Shown: one piece after another, positions 23,442 through 33,211 of the stretch
How the letters are laid out: every line of letters begins with the position of its first letter
Numbering within the stretch: the first letter of the stretch is position 1
NCBI GenBank assembly: GCA_036435485.1
Contig: CM071598.1
Location: forward strand, 141,650,148-141,714,147
Origin: Saposhnikovia divaricata
Taxonomy: Eukaryota > Streptophyta > Magnoliopsida > Apiales > Apiaceae
Direction of reading: 5' to 3'
Length of the DNA: 64,000 nucleotides
Notes under the pieces: generated by a model
Seen by the model: the letters and a program-made list of their open reading frames with translations, nothing else
Database searches by the model: none
What the model was told of the DNA's origin: nothing
Position numbers and translations under genes: made by a program

Positions 23442-24700
23442 ATCTTACAGCCTGTAAAGTCTGCATCAGAGTAACCAAGTAGCTTGAACTCTGATTCTCT
23501 GGGATACCACAGACCTAAGGTTATGGTGCCCTTGAGATACTTAAAAATTCTCTTAACAGCTGTTAGATGTGGTTCTCTGGAGTCTGCCTGAAACCTTGCA
23601 CAGAGACAAGTTGCATACATGATGTCAGGTCTGCTTGCTGTTAGATAAAGAAGAGACCCTCTCATGCCTCTGTAGCTTGTCATATCTACTGGAGCTTCTG
23701 TGTCTTTGTCCAACTTTGTTGTTGTTGCCATGGGAGTTGTTGCAGATGAACAGTCAAGCATACCAAATTTCTTGAGAAGATTTCTGGTATATTTTGCTTG
23801 ATTTATAAAAATCCCATCATCTGTTTGCTTCACTTGTAGGCCTAGAAAATAACTAAGCTCTCCCATCATGCTCATTTGGTACCTGGACTGCATGAGCTTG
23901 GCAAACTTCTTACAGAGTTTATAATTAGTAGACCCAAAAATTATGTCATCAACATATATCTGAACTAAAAGCAAGTCACTGCCAGATTTAAAATAGAACA
24001 GGGTTTTATCAATTGTACCTCTTTTGAACCCACTTTCTAAAAGAAATTTAGCCAGAGTTTCATACCATGCTCTTGGTGCCTGCTTAAGTCCCTAGAGAGC
24101 CTTATCCAGCCTGTAGACATAGTTTGGATATTTGGGGTCCACAAACCCTGGTGGTTGTTCAACAAACACTTCTTCTTCAAGCTTCCCATTCAGAAAAGCA
24201 CTTTTTACATCCATCTGAAAAACCTTGAATTTCTTATGAGAGGCATATGCTAGAAAAAATCCTTATTGCCTCCAATCTTGCAACTGGAGCAAAAGTTTCA
24301 TCATAGTCTATTCCTTCCTGTTGTGAATAGCCTTTTGCCACAAGTCTAGCCTTGTTCCTTGTAACAACTCCCTCACTATCAGTTTTATTTCTGAAAACCC
24401 ATCTAGTACCAACAACAGATCTATTCTTTGGTCTAGGTACAAGGGTCCATACTTCATTTCTTTCGAATTCATTTAACTCCTCTTGCATTGCTGTTATCCA
24501 GTCAGCATCTTGAAGAGCTTCTTCTACCTTCTTTGGTTCGGATTTCGACAGGAATGCATGAAACAGACATTCATTTGTTGTAGCACTCCTTGTCCTTACT
24601 TTCGCATCTGGATCTCCAATAATTAGATCAGGTGTATAAGATTTTATCCATTTCCTAGCTGAAGGTAAATGACTTCTATCAATATTTGATCCTCCCCCTT
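23436..24700 (-). pseudogene. RT and start of RNase H, Sire-type copia (right arm)
   Basis: Minus-strand RT contains EVWTLVPRPKNRSVVGTRWV, FRNKTDSEGVVTRNKARLVA, EGIDYDETFAPVARLEAIR, and the catalytic YVDDIIFGSTN (about 23935-23965). It continues through SYFLGLQVKQTDDGIFINQ to RNase H, which ends at the junction. A frameshift near 24240 and a TAG near 24092 (LDKAL-stop-GLKQAP) disable it. The domain is typical of Ty1/copia Sire/Maximus elements. Roughly the last 100 residues of RNase H are missing from this arm; a matching C-terminal tail on the other strand lies at 2-136. Confidence 0.9.
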
Positions 24701-26011
24701 GATCCATGTTCTCCATATTTTCTCGTTGCCTTTCTTCAGTCTCTGAGGCTCCCCCTAAAATTGACTGCTCAGAGTTTGAACTGTCAGATTTTGCACTTTC
24801 AGAGTTTGAGTCATCAGAGATTGATCTAGATTTTTCAGCTGACTCACTTTCAGTATTTGAGTCATCATTTTGAAGTGATCCTTCATGCTCTCCCTCAACT
24901 GGTTCTCCCCTTTGTTCTGGCTGAGAAGTTTCTTCAGTGTTTACCAGTAGAGGTTCAGAGTATGCTTCAACAGAGTTTGTCGACTCAGCTTCATCAGAGT
25001 TTACTTCATCAAAGATTAATTCTTCATTTTCAAAGCGCAGTTGATCATGTTCATCTACATCTTCAAGTCCAGTTATTTTCTTGTCATCAAATGACACATG
25101 AATTGACTCCATAATTACCTTGGTTCTCAGATTATAAACTCTGAATGCCTTAGTTGACAGCGGATAGCCAACAAAAATTCCTTCACCAGCTTTTAACTCA
25201 AATTTGGTCAACTATTCAGAATGAGTTTTTAACACAAAGCATTTGCACCCAAAAATATGAAAATATTTCAGGTTAGGCTTCTTTTCCCTCACCATCTCAT
25301 ATGGTGTTTTTCCGTGCTTGTTGATCAAAGTAGCATTTTGGGTAAAACAAGCAGTTCGAACTGCTTCTGCCCAGAAATAGGTTGGCAATTTTGCTTCATC
25401 AAGCATAGTTCTGGCAGCTTCTATCAAGGTTCTGTTTTTCCTCTCAACTACACCATTTTGTTGTGGTGTACCAGGTGCAGAAAACTCTTGCTTCACTCCT
25501 CTGTTCTTGCAGAATTCCTCCATTGTTGCATTTCTAAATTATGTTCCATTATCACTCCTGATGATTTTGACTTTGTGATTTGACCCTTTGTCCAGCAGCT
25601 TTACATGCTCCATCAGAGTTAATGCAGTTTCATTTTTTTTTTTGCTAGAAAATACACCCATGTGTATCTGGTGTGTTCATCAACAATGACTAAAGCATAT
25701 TTCTTTCTTCCAATAGATAAGACATTCACTGGTCCAAATAGATCAACATGTAGAAGATGATAAGGATCAACAATTGAAGATTCAGACTTACTTTTGAAAG
25801 ATGACTTGCTTTGTTTGGCCTTTTAATAGGAATCACACAGGCCACCAACATTTAATAAAGACTTTGGGAGTCCTCTTACAAGATCCTTTCTAATCAACTC
25901 ATTGATGTTGTTCAGATTCAAATGAGAGAGTTTCTTATGCCACTTCCAACCCTCTTCACTAGACATTCTTGTTGACAGGCACACAGCTTTTCCAACAGAG
26001 TTTGTCAACAA
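24701..26011 (-). pseudogene. GAG-pre-integrase and integrase, Sire-type copia
   Basis: The pre-integrase zinc region is seen as WKWHKKLSHLNLNNINELI (about 25920-25950). The core contains HVDLFGPV, RSDNGT followed by an in-frame stop (about 25536), and QQNGVVERKNR, giving the DDE triad. Stops and a T-rich slip (around 25637-25646) break the first half of the core. The C-terminal part shows YFHIFGCKCFVLK and GIFVGYPLSTKAFRVYN, then a long acidic serine-rich linker toward RT. A stop at 25212-25214 separates two frames that are in register. The enzyme would insert element DNA; this copy is inactive. Confidence 0.88.
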
Positions 26012-26172
26012 CTTTGCTTCATAGATATTATTGCGCCTGTGTCCAACTAGAACAACTTTTCCAGTAGATTTACTGATAACTTCATAGTATTCAGGTTGAA
26101 AATCTACATGATAACCTCTGTCTCAGATTTGACTCACAGATAGCAGATCATGCTTGAGTCTTGGAACTAGAG

Positions 26173-26361
26173 CTACATTTGTGATGATGACATTTCCAAG
26201 ATTGATATTGCATATCCCAGAGTACGTCCTACGTTGCCATCTCCATAGGAAACTTTTGGGCCAGCCTTCTCCTCATACTCTGATAGCAGGGCTTTATTTC
26301 CAGTCATATGTCCTGAACATCCACTGTCCACGACTAGGGTACTCTCCCTGATGCCCTGCAA
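26173..26361 (-). pseudogene. Aspartic protease fragment, Sire-type copia
   Basis: Contains VVDSGCSGHMTGNKALLSEY, the copia protease active-site motif (DSG) with the typical following region, and GPKVSYGDGNVG. It is out of frame with gag upstream, so one shift separates them. Lies between gag and the pre-integrase region, as expected for Ty1/copia. Confidence 0.85.
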
Positions 26362-26371
26362 TCATAAACAA

Positions 26372-28624
26372 TCACTGAAGATTAGATTTAAGGATCCAGA
26401 CTTGCTTGGATCCTTTGGCTTTCTTAATTTTGTCAGCTTTAGCAGCGGAATTTTTATTATCAGAGTTTAAGCTAACATTTTCAGAAGTTACACTTGTAGA
26501 ATTAACCTTAACCCATTTCAAATTGGGCTTCAGTTCATAATAATTATGATAAATAGCATGATAATCCCTGCAAGTATAAATAGAATGCCAAGTACTTCCA
26601 CAATGTTTGCATAAAGTCTGTGGTTTAGTTTTAACATAATCATTCTTTACTCCAGACTTGGAGGGTAAAGAATTAATGTTTTTATTTTTCCTGCAGAAAC
26701 TAGCAAGATGATTAGTACTACCACAGTTATGACATGTCTTCCTTGGAGCATAAGTAGCAAACATTTGATTATAACGTTTAGTAATGCCTACTTTACCATT
26801 TCTGTTCTTCCTGGACACTTTCTGTTTCTTAACAGATTTTAACTCCTTAAGCTTATGTTTGAGTTGTTTATCTGTCATTGAACCAATATTAATCTGTTTA
26901 ACACAAGTCTTAACAGCGTCCTTTTCGACTTCAGACTTAGGTTCACTTGTGCCAGTAACAAATTTTCTAGATGGAAGATGTGTTCTAATTTTGACTTTGT
27001 TTTGAAACCTAAGTTCATCTTCCTCACAGTAACCTAAACCAACTGTGTCTGACTGAAAAACCTCATGAGTGTCTTTTCCAGAATCAGTCCAAGTCTTAAT
27101 TATGTGATTTTCTTTCTCCAATTCAGATTCTAGTTGCCTATATCTTCCAAGCAACTCCTGTTCTAGATAAACAGCATCATCTCTTTCTTTCTGAACTTGT
27201 TGCATGTTGACAAGTTTCTCTTCAACAAATTTATTTCTTTCTTTAAGTTCAGAATTAACAGATTTGATTCTCTCATTCTCTAAAGTCTGATCCCTATAAC
27301 TGATATGTAATGACTTAAGATAAATTCTCAATTCAGATATATTATCAGTATTATAAGCATATGTAGTTAGGGGTACCTTGTTTTCAGAATCTTCAGATTC
27401 ATTCTCATTAGTAGCCATGAGAGCATAGTTAACATCCTCATCTGAGTCTGAAGTGTCTGCCCAGTATCTGCCTTTTGTGAAGAGTGCTTTTTTAGTTTTA
27501 CCCTTCTTGCACTCAGGAGCATAGTGACCCATCTCCTTACACTTGTAGCATTGAATCTCAGACTTGTCTTTCTTCCCAGATCTAGTATCCTTTCTCTCAG
27601 ACTTTCTGAAATTCTTTCTGTCAGAATTTGAATCATTCTTAGAGAACCTTTTTCCTTTCTTCAAATACTTGAAACCCATTTTCTTGAAGGTCTTCACCAT
27701 CAAAGCAGCCATTTGCATCATTTCTTCTTCATCATCCTCAGAGTCAGATGATTCATCAGTGTTTGAGTCAACATCAGAATTTGATGACTCACTTTCAGAA
27801 TGTATGACCAAAGCTTTTCCCTTAGCTTTCTTCCTTGATGCTTCCTTCTTCAAGGGTTTTTCTTTAACCTTAAGAGCAACAGACTTTGTCTTCTTACTTA
27901 ATCTCCTGTTTCTCTGTTCCAGTTCCAGTTCATGAGTTTTGAGCAACCCATAGATTTCATCAATCTCAGTTTCAGCAAGATAATAATTATCTCATATAGT
28001 GGTTGTCTTTACATCCCACTTTTCAGGTAGATCAAGAAGAAATTTGAGATTTGAATCTTCTAGATCATACTCTTTATTGACCGGTGATAAATCATTGAGC
28101 AGCTTACAGAATCTGTCAAATGTTTCTGTCATGGTTTCTTCAGATTTAGCCTCAAAATGTTCATACTCCTGTGTGAGTATGTTCCTTCTATTCTTCTTGA
28201 TAGCTGCAGTTCCTTGACATCTAACTTCAAGGGCATCCCAGATTTCTTTGGCAATTGTGCAGTTAATCACTTTGTTAGACATAACATTGTCTAATGCACT
28301 ATGAAGTAAATGTCTAACTTTTGCATCCTTAGCAATAGATGAAATACCTTAAGGAGTCAGATCTTTCTTCTCTTTTGGGACTGATTTAGCTTCTTGACCA
28401 GCAGTAACAACAGATAACTTTGTAGGCTTATGAGGACCTTCATAAATTCTGTCAAGATATTCTGGATCTGTAGCCTCCAGAAACATGGTCATCTTCACCT
28501 TCCAGATTGAATACTCTGCTGGCCTGAGAATAGGAACCCTAATTGTCTCATAACGACTCACAGTAGTAGGTTGAGCCTTCTCAGTACTTGCACTAGAACC
28601 TGATGGAGGAGGTATCTCTGCCAT
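26372..28624 (-). pseudogene. Gag of Sire-type copia element
   Basis: Starts MAEIPPPSGSSASTEKAQPT about 60 bp after the PBS. One frame throughout, with two in-frame stops: TAA at 28349 and TGA at 27992. Capsid-like segments (YSIWKVKMTMFLEATDPEYL; KEIWDALEVRCQGTAAIKK) match the copia UBN2/gag family. An acidic serine stretch (ESSDSEDDEEEMMQ) precedes a CCHC knuckle CYKCKEMGHYAPEC. A coiled-coil region follows (KERDDAVYLEQELLGRYRQL), then two further Cys/His clusters, CHNCGSTNHLASFC and CKHCGSTWHSIYTC. A large gag with several knuckles is usual for Sire-lineage elements. Apart from two stops it is well preserved. Confidence 0.88.
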
Positions 28625-28671
28625 TGATTATAGTTGTGTGTGGATCTTAAACTGTATAAAGTAACAGATCT

Positions 28672-28683
28672 GCTCTAATACCA
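28672..28683 (-). other. Primer-binding site (initiator Met tRNA)
   Basis: Reads TGGTATTAGAGC on the minus strand, one base off the usual TGGTATCAGAGC complementary to the 3' end of initiator tRNA-Met. It sits two bases inside the LTR end and marks the start of minus-strand DNA synthesis. Confidence 0.9.
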
Positions 28684-28685
28684 AT

Positions 28686-29472
28686 TGTTAGGCCGAATAC
28701 ACAAATGTAATCAAGTTTGTATGAGAGAATAACAATTAACACACGTTTAAATCAAAAACTGTATGGAATTAATAAATCCTCTCTCAGTGATGTAAAATAT
28801 CACAGAGAGCTGCTTAGGTTACAATGGAATGATAATACGTTTCACGATACCCTTCTAGGGTTAACCTAACTGTATTTATAAAGATATACAGCTACAGTAC
28901 AATCGATAATTGATACTCCTATAAATCAGCTATACAAATGTTATCAATTATGATTGCTACGCGTCTTCTTAGTCAACACAATGTCTTCGACAGCTATCCA
29001 ATCTTCAAAGATATTGCTTCTATAATTATCTTCAATTAATCTTAAAAGTCTGATGATGACCAGTATACGCTTCCTCCTGACAGAGTTTAGCAAACTCTGT
29101 CGAGCTTCCATCTGTCAGAGTTTAATTAAACTCTGACCGCTTTTAGCTTCCAGTTAAACTCTGATGAATCACTGTAACACTTAAACACTGACATTATTCA
29201 CATCAATTATATTTAACATACTCTCTCTATAACATTGTAATATGTGTGAGATTTGTGATCATCGTGAGTATACGAGTGAACAAACAGAGAGAGATTTGTA
29301 TTGAGAGCAGCTTCTAAAGGTATTGTACACCTTTGGTAGAGTTTGTATTTGATTTTATTAATACAAATAGTTTGATTTATTCATTTGTTCTTCTTCATCT
29401 AATCAAGAAAAAATCAAACACGATTACATAACTTGTATTCAACCCCCCTTCTACAAGTTATTTGAGTTAACA
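28686..29472 (-). repeat. 5' LTR of Sire-type copia element (787 bp)
   Basis: Minus-strand reading begins TGTTAACTCAAATAAC and ends CTAACA, flanking the PBS. A TATA-like TATAAATA lies at 28873-28880 (minus), leaving about 600 bp of U3 and about 190 bp of transcribed leader. The matching 3' LTR is not in the window because the right arm breaks at the junction near 23435. A target duplication cannot be checked; the five bases outside are AGTAA. Confidence 0.9.
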
Positions 29473-30360
29473 AGTAAGGTTTTGATTGGTTTGTACTGAA
29501 GTATCGCGTTATCGTATGTAGGTACGAGTAGGAGGCTCGACCAAGAGCAGTGCATGGGTAGATGGAAATTCGAGTAGGAAATGATTATCGGAGTTGACGG
29601 GCGTACTCAACGAGAGATTGACGAGTCTTAAGGAAATACGGATGTATGATCGAGTTGAGGCCAACGTGTAAAGAAGTAGAAGCTGTTGTAAAGTGAGTGA
29701 TGGATCGAGATATTGGAAGTGGAAGCTTCATGTATTGAGGCAAGTGCTTCCTCACTTGTCGTTCAAGTGATGCAATCTTATTCTTTTTATGTATAAAATG
29801 TGTCGATCAAATTGTTTACAAAGTGACGTCCTTCTTCAAATGACGTGCAAATATTTATATTTTCCACCTATAGCTCAAGTGCAAATTTTCAAATGATCTT
29901 ACAAATACCCTTTTCTTCAATAATATTTTAAAACATGGTATGTTATTGGATTCCTCAGGAGAGTACCATTTATTTTATTTTCTTCAAAAATGTTTAAGGG
30001 ACGTTCTAAAACAGAGGAAATCCAAGATTTTAAAATCTTATAAAAATCCTTTAGCATGATTCCTGATTATGACATATTTTCACCCGATGGACCCTCTTTA
30101 GGGGATGTTTTCTTCAAACTGGCCTACAATTAATTATCTTGGAATTATTTTACAAATGATCATTTTAAACTACTTAATTCACTTATGTTGATTCAAACTT
30201 TTCAATGTGTTGGAAAATTAATTAGATGTTTAACACTTGACTATATCCTTTATCTTGTAGTCTCAGTTGTTGTTAATCATATTGCAAGTGTTTTCCCTTC
30301 ACTTCTTTTTCAAGTGAAAGTTATTTTAATTATTCTGATTATGTGTTCACCCCCTTTATT

Positions 30361-30497
30361 GTCGATTTCGTCGATATTTATTGCTATTGTTGTTTATTCA
30401 ATTATCACCTCAACTATTGTCGATCTCGTCGACATCTATTGTTATTCTTGTTATTCAGTTATCACCCCATTTATTATATCGGTCTCGTCGATATCTA
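30361..30497 (+). repeat. Three imperfect ~58-bp tandem repeats
   Basis: Copies begin at about 30361, 30419 and 30478, each with GTCGATCTCGTCGA or a variant followed by T-rich sequence containing TTATTCA and ATCACC. The core contains a short palindrome. Confidence 0.65.
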
Positions 30498-30642
30498 GGA
30501 TAGAACTGTTGATTCTTTTTATTCTATGATCAGTTGAGTTGTTGTTCTGGAACATGAATTTTCCAGATTGTTTGATTGACAGAGGTTGTCGATTGTTCCG
30601 ACACCTAGTGAGTTTGATATGGAATTGGAAATATTTTTACAA

Positions 30643-30747
30643 AGTCCCTTCGGGGAGACCATATTTATGGTCAACAGAGTCCCTTCGGGGAGACCAGATT
30701 AATGGTCAACAGAGTCCCTTCGGGGAGACCAAATTAATGGTAAAAAA
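30643..30747 (+). repeat. 35-bp tandem repeat, three copies
   Basis: Copies start at 30643, 30678 and 30713. Each contains AGTCCCTTCGGGGAGACC and then TTAATGGTCAACAG or a variant. The core CCCTTCGGGG is an inverted repeat able to form a small hairpin. Few copies and no unique spacers of constant length, so this is not a CRISPR. Confidence 0.9.
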
Positions 30748-31519
30748 TTAAGGCCAATGTGTGCCGTGGATCCATTTAGAGTGATTTTGCTGTATGCATT
30801 GTCCGGGGTTAGTGCGGGACTGATCAGCCGCCTAACTCCGTTATTTTTTAAATATATAAAAATCCAATTCTAATCTATACATTGAGGTTGAGTTGCTTTA
30901 AAGCCTGATTTCTTTGAAGCCTATGATGATTATCTTTGATTATCAGAACTTTTATCAGTTCTCATTACTGATGTCTTGGAGTTACGATATTTAAATTCTT
31001 CAGCTGATTTCTTTCATACCATATAATGATTATTCTTGTTGATCAGGACCTATATTGTTCTTGATATTGCTATAGCTGTTTACACTTACTAAGCATTGTT
31101 GGCTCACTCTTGCTTGTTGTTTACTTCTTTTCAGTTAATAGAGGAGATTAGTGGACCTTGTGCTCAGTGAGTTTTCCTGCTCCAGCAGCGAGAGGTGACG
31201 TTCAAGTTGTTGGTTTCGTCGGGTAGTGATTTGAGCTTGTCAGGTTGGTTTACTAGTTTGGTAGATGAACATAGTGGTTATTAATTTGTATAACAATGTT
31301 ATTCTGAGATTGGATTGTAATAATTAAATTTGATAGTTTGTTTCATACCATAACCTATAAGCGATCTTGGAACAGGGGTAGTTTATTATTATTATTTTTG
31401 GCTTATGTCCAGGTTTATGTTGTATTGATTGTGGTCCGTGGCCCCATATCTGTACCCCGGATTTTTGGGATGCCACATTAATTTTCATGTTCAAGACGAC
31501 ATCGGGACCGACATTCGAC

Positions 31520-31765
31520 ATTGACACGACCCTCGGTCGGCCGAAGGTCGGTTGGCTGGAGCCTCCTGGTTGGCCCGGTCGGCCATTATCGGGCGGCTAG
31601 AGCCTCCCGGTTGCCTCGGTTGGTTATGATCGGTTGGCTGAGGCATCCCCGGAGCCGTGGTCGGCTGATGCCGATCGGCTGGGGCATCCCCGGAGCCCTG
31701 GTTGGCTGATGCCGGTCGGCTGGGGCATCCCCGGAGCCCTGGTTGGCTGATGCCGGTCGGCCGTT
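31520..31765. repeat. GC-rich 41-bp minisatellite
   Basis: The clear copies start at about 31640, 31681 and 31722, with core GGGGCATCCCCGGAGCC and a tail GGCTGATGCCGGTCGGCT. Degenerate copies extend left to about 31520. It is far richer in G+C than its surroundings. Tat/Ogre-type elements are known to carry such arrays in their non-coding parts, which fits its place next to Tat pol fragments. Overlapping frames (31491-31845, minus) are repeat artefacts. Confidence 0.8.
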
Positions 31766-32529
31766 GTCTCCGGGACTGACTTCGAGACGACCTTGTCTCC
31801 TCCAGGACCTCGACTTCCATCTTGAATATCAGCCTTCAACATCAATCCCAGAACATCAACGTCAATACTTGAACGTCGAATTTAACTACTCGGAAGCTAA
31901 CAATCTGGTCATTCATGACTTTTGCTTAAGGCTCTACTAACATTTTGATTAGAACTGCTAATCCTATACTTAGTACTAACTTCTTTGTTAGGCTTTCTTA
32001 AGTATAACTCGACGTCAATATTCGAACGTCAATATTTGAACCTTAACTTCAGTATTCAAACGTCCAATGTCAGCATTTGAATGTCGAAAACCAGACATTC
32101 TTGACTTTACTCTTAGTTTTCGTGACCTTCGGGGCTTTAACTCGTTTGCCGAATCCTTGATTCGAAACCTTGAATTTATTGGTGTTTATTGGTTATCATC
32201 AACCCTTAACTCTCATTCTAAGATGCAGGAATGATGAAGTCCCTTAGCTCTTGCCCCCCTTGTTTTATATGGTGGAGGTCTTACTTTGGTTGATTGTTCA
32301 AGAAGTTGACTTGCTCCTTAGCACTTGACTTAAAGTATGGTCCGCCTTGGTTAGTTTTTTAATTCTAGGATTTCAACCTTCTTCTTATGCTCACAGAACA
32401 TTGCTTTGGTTTGAATTCGATTGACGACTCTTGATTCAAGTCCTTAAACTCAAACGACAAGCTCGATTGGAGGCAAACAGCCTTGTTGGCCATCAAGGCT
32501 TAAATTTTGTGTCGGGATTTGAGATTCAA
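31766..32529. other. Non-coding part of the Tat-type element
   Basis: No ORF. It contains scattered motifs of the form GAACGTCAATATTTGAA (31870, 32010-32090) and short palindromic phrases such as CCTTGTTGGCCATCAAGG. The same motif style, in the same orientation, recurs at 62920-63380. The two may be LTR or untranslated regions of one decayed element; inference. Confidence 0.35.
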
Positions 32530-32666
32530 GATTTTAAGTATGGAATGAAAAAGGATCTCTTATCTCAACACTCACACTAACAGTTTCTGTGCCTTCAAGG
32601 CATTATCAGGGAGCTAACCAGTCTAAAGATGAGCTTTTATAGGGTCTATCCTTCAGCTTACATCAA
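32530..32666 (-). pseudogene. Tat-type gypsy pol fragment 3 (before integrase)
   Basis: Minus strand shows APVDVS, a stop where Trp is usual, then RIDPIKAHL, stop, and LPDNALKAQKL. This is the linker before integrase in Tat/Ogre pol. It joins the fragment at 37693 across the hAT insertion. Heavily decayed, and homology fades left of 32530. Confidence 0.7.
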
Positions 32667-33211
32667 CTGGTGCTAGGGGTGTAAATCAAATCCGCAACCA
32701 CTCGCACCACTTGCAACCGAACCGCATTTTGCGGATAATCGCGAAATGCGGGTTGGCTACGGATTGAATTTTTTAAAAACAACATATTTGCGGATTGGCT
32801 GCGGATTTGATTTTAAATAACCGCAACCGCAAACCGCAATATATATATATATATATATTTATATATTTATATATTTTTAAAAATATAAAATAATAAATCA
32901 TATATGTATATTATAATATTATATATTGTATATAAGAAAAAGTTAGGTACATCCATTGTTTGGGCTGGGCTTCTGATATAGTTTAAACTTTAAGCCACTA
33001 AAGAATAAAACCCTAGCCCATTAAACATACTATTACATCAATTTCTTTTCATTCACATATCAGTATCTCATAGCCGCTCTGCCTTTTTCAGTTCTTCCTC
33101 TTCTTCGCTGGTAAGTGGTTAATAGTCCTTGTATACAATAAATTATATGGAATTGTGTAAATGACTAATGGAATCTAATCAATATTTGTATGTTTTTTTT
33201 ACACAGGTCTA

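Larger units (their letters stand above)
29473..31477 (+). repeat. Old LTR-like fragment (Ty3-type?)
   Basis: No coding match. The right end, GGATTTTTGGGATGCCACA, resembles the 3' end of plant Ty3 LTRs, and the preceding sequence has LTR-like character (GTGGCCCCATATCTG). The left end is cut by the copia 5' LTR. It includes two short tandem arrays (30361-30497, 30643-30747). Frames such as 30185-30529 are T-rich noise. Family uncertain. Confidence 0.4.

Noticed and set aside
30185..30529. 114-residue hydrophobic plus-strand ORF as a membrane protein
   Set aside because: T-rich DNA and the 58-bp repeats create hydrophobic codons; there is no start context or family match.
30643..30747. Possible CRISPR-like array
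   Set aside because: Units are contiguous 35-mers without unique spacers, and the sequence is plant retroelement DNA.
31491..31845. Overlapping Pro/Gly-rich minus-strand ORFs
   Set aside because: They are produced by the 41-bp minisatellite being readable in more than one frame.
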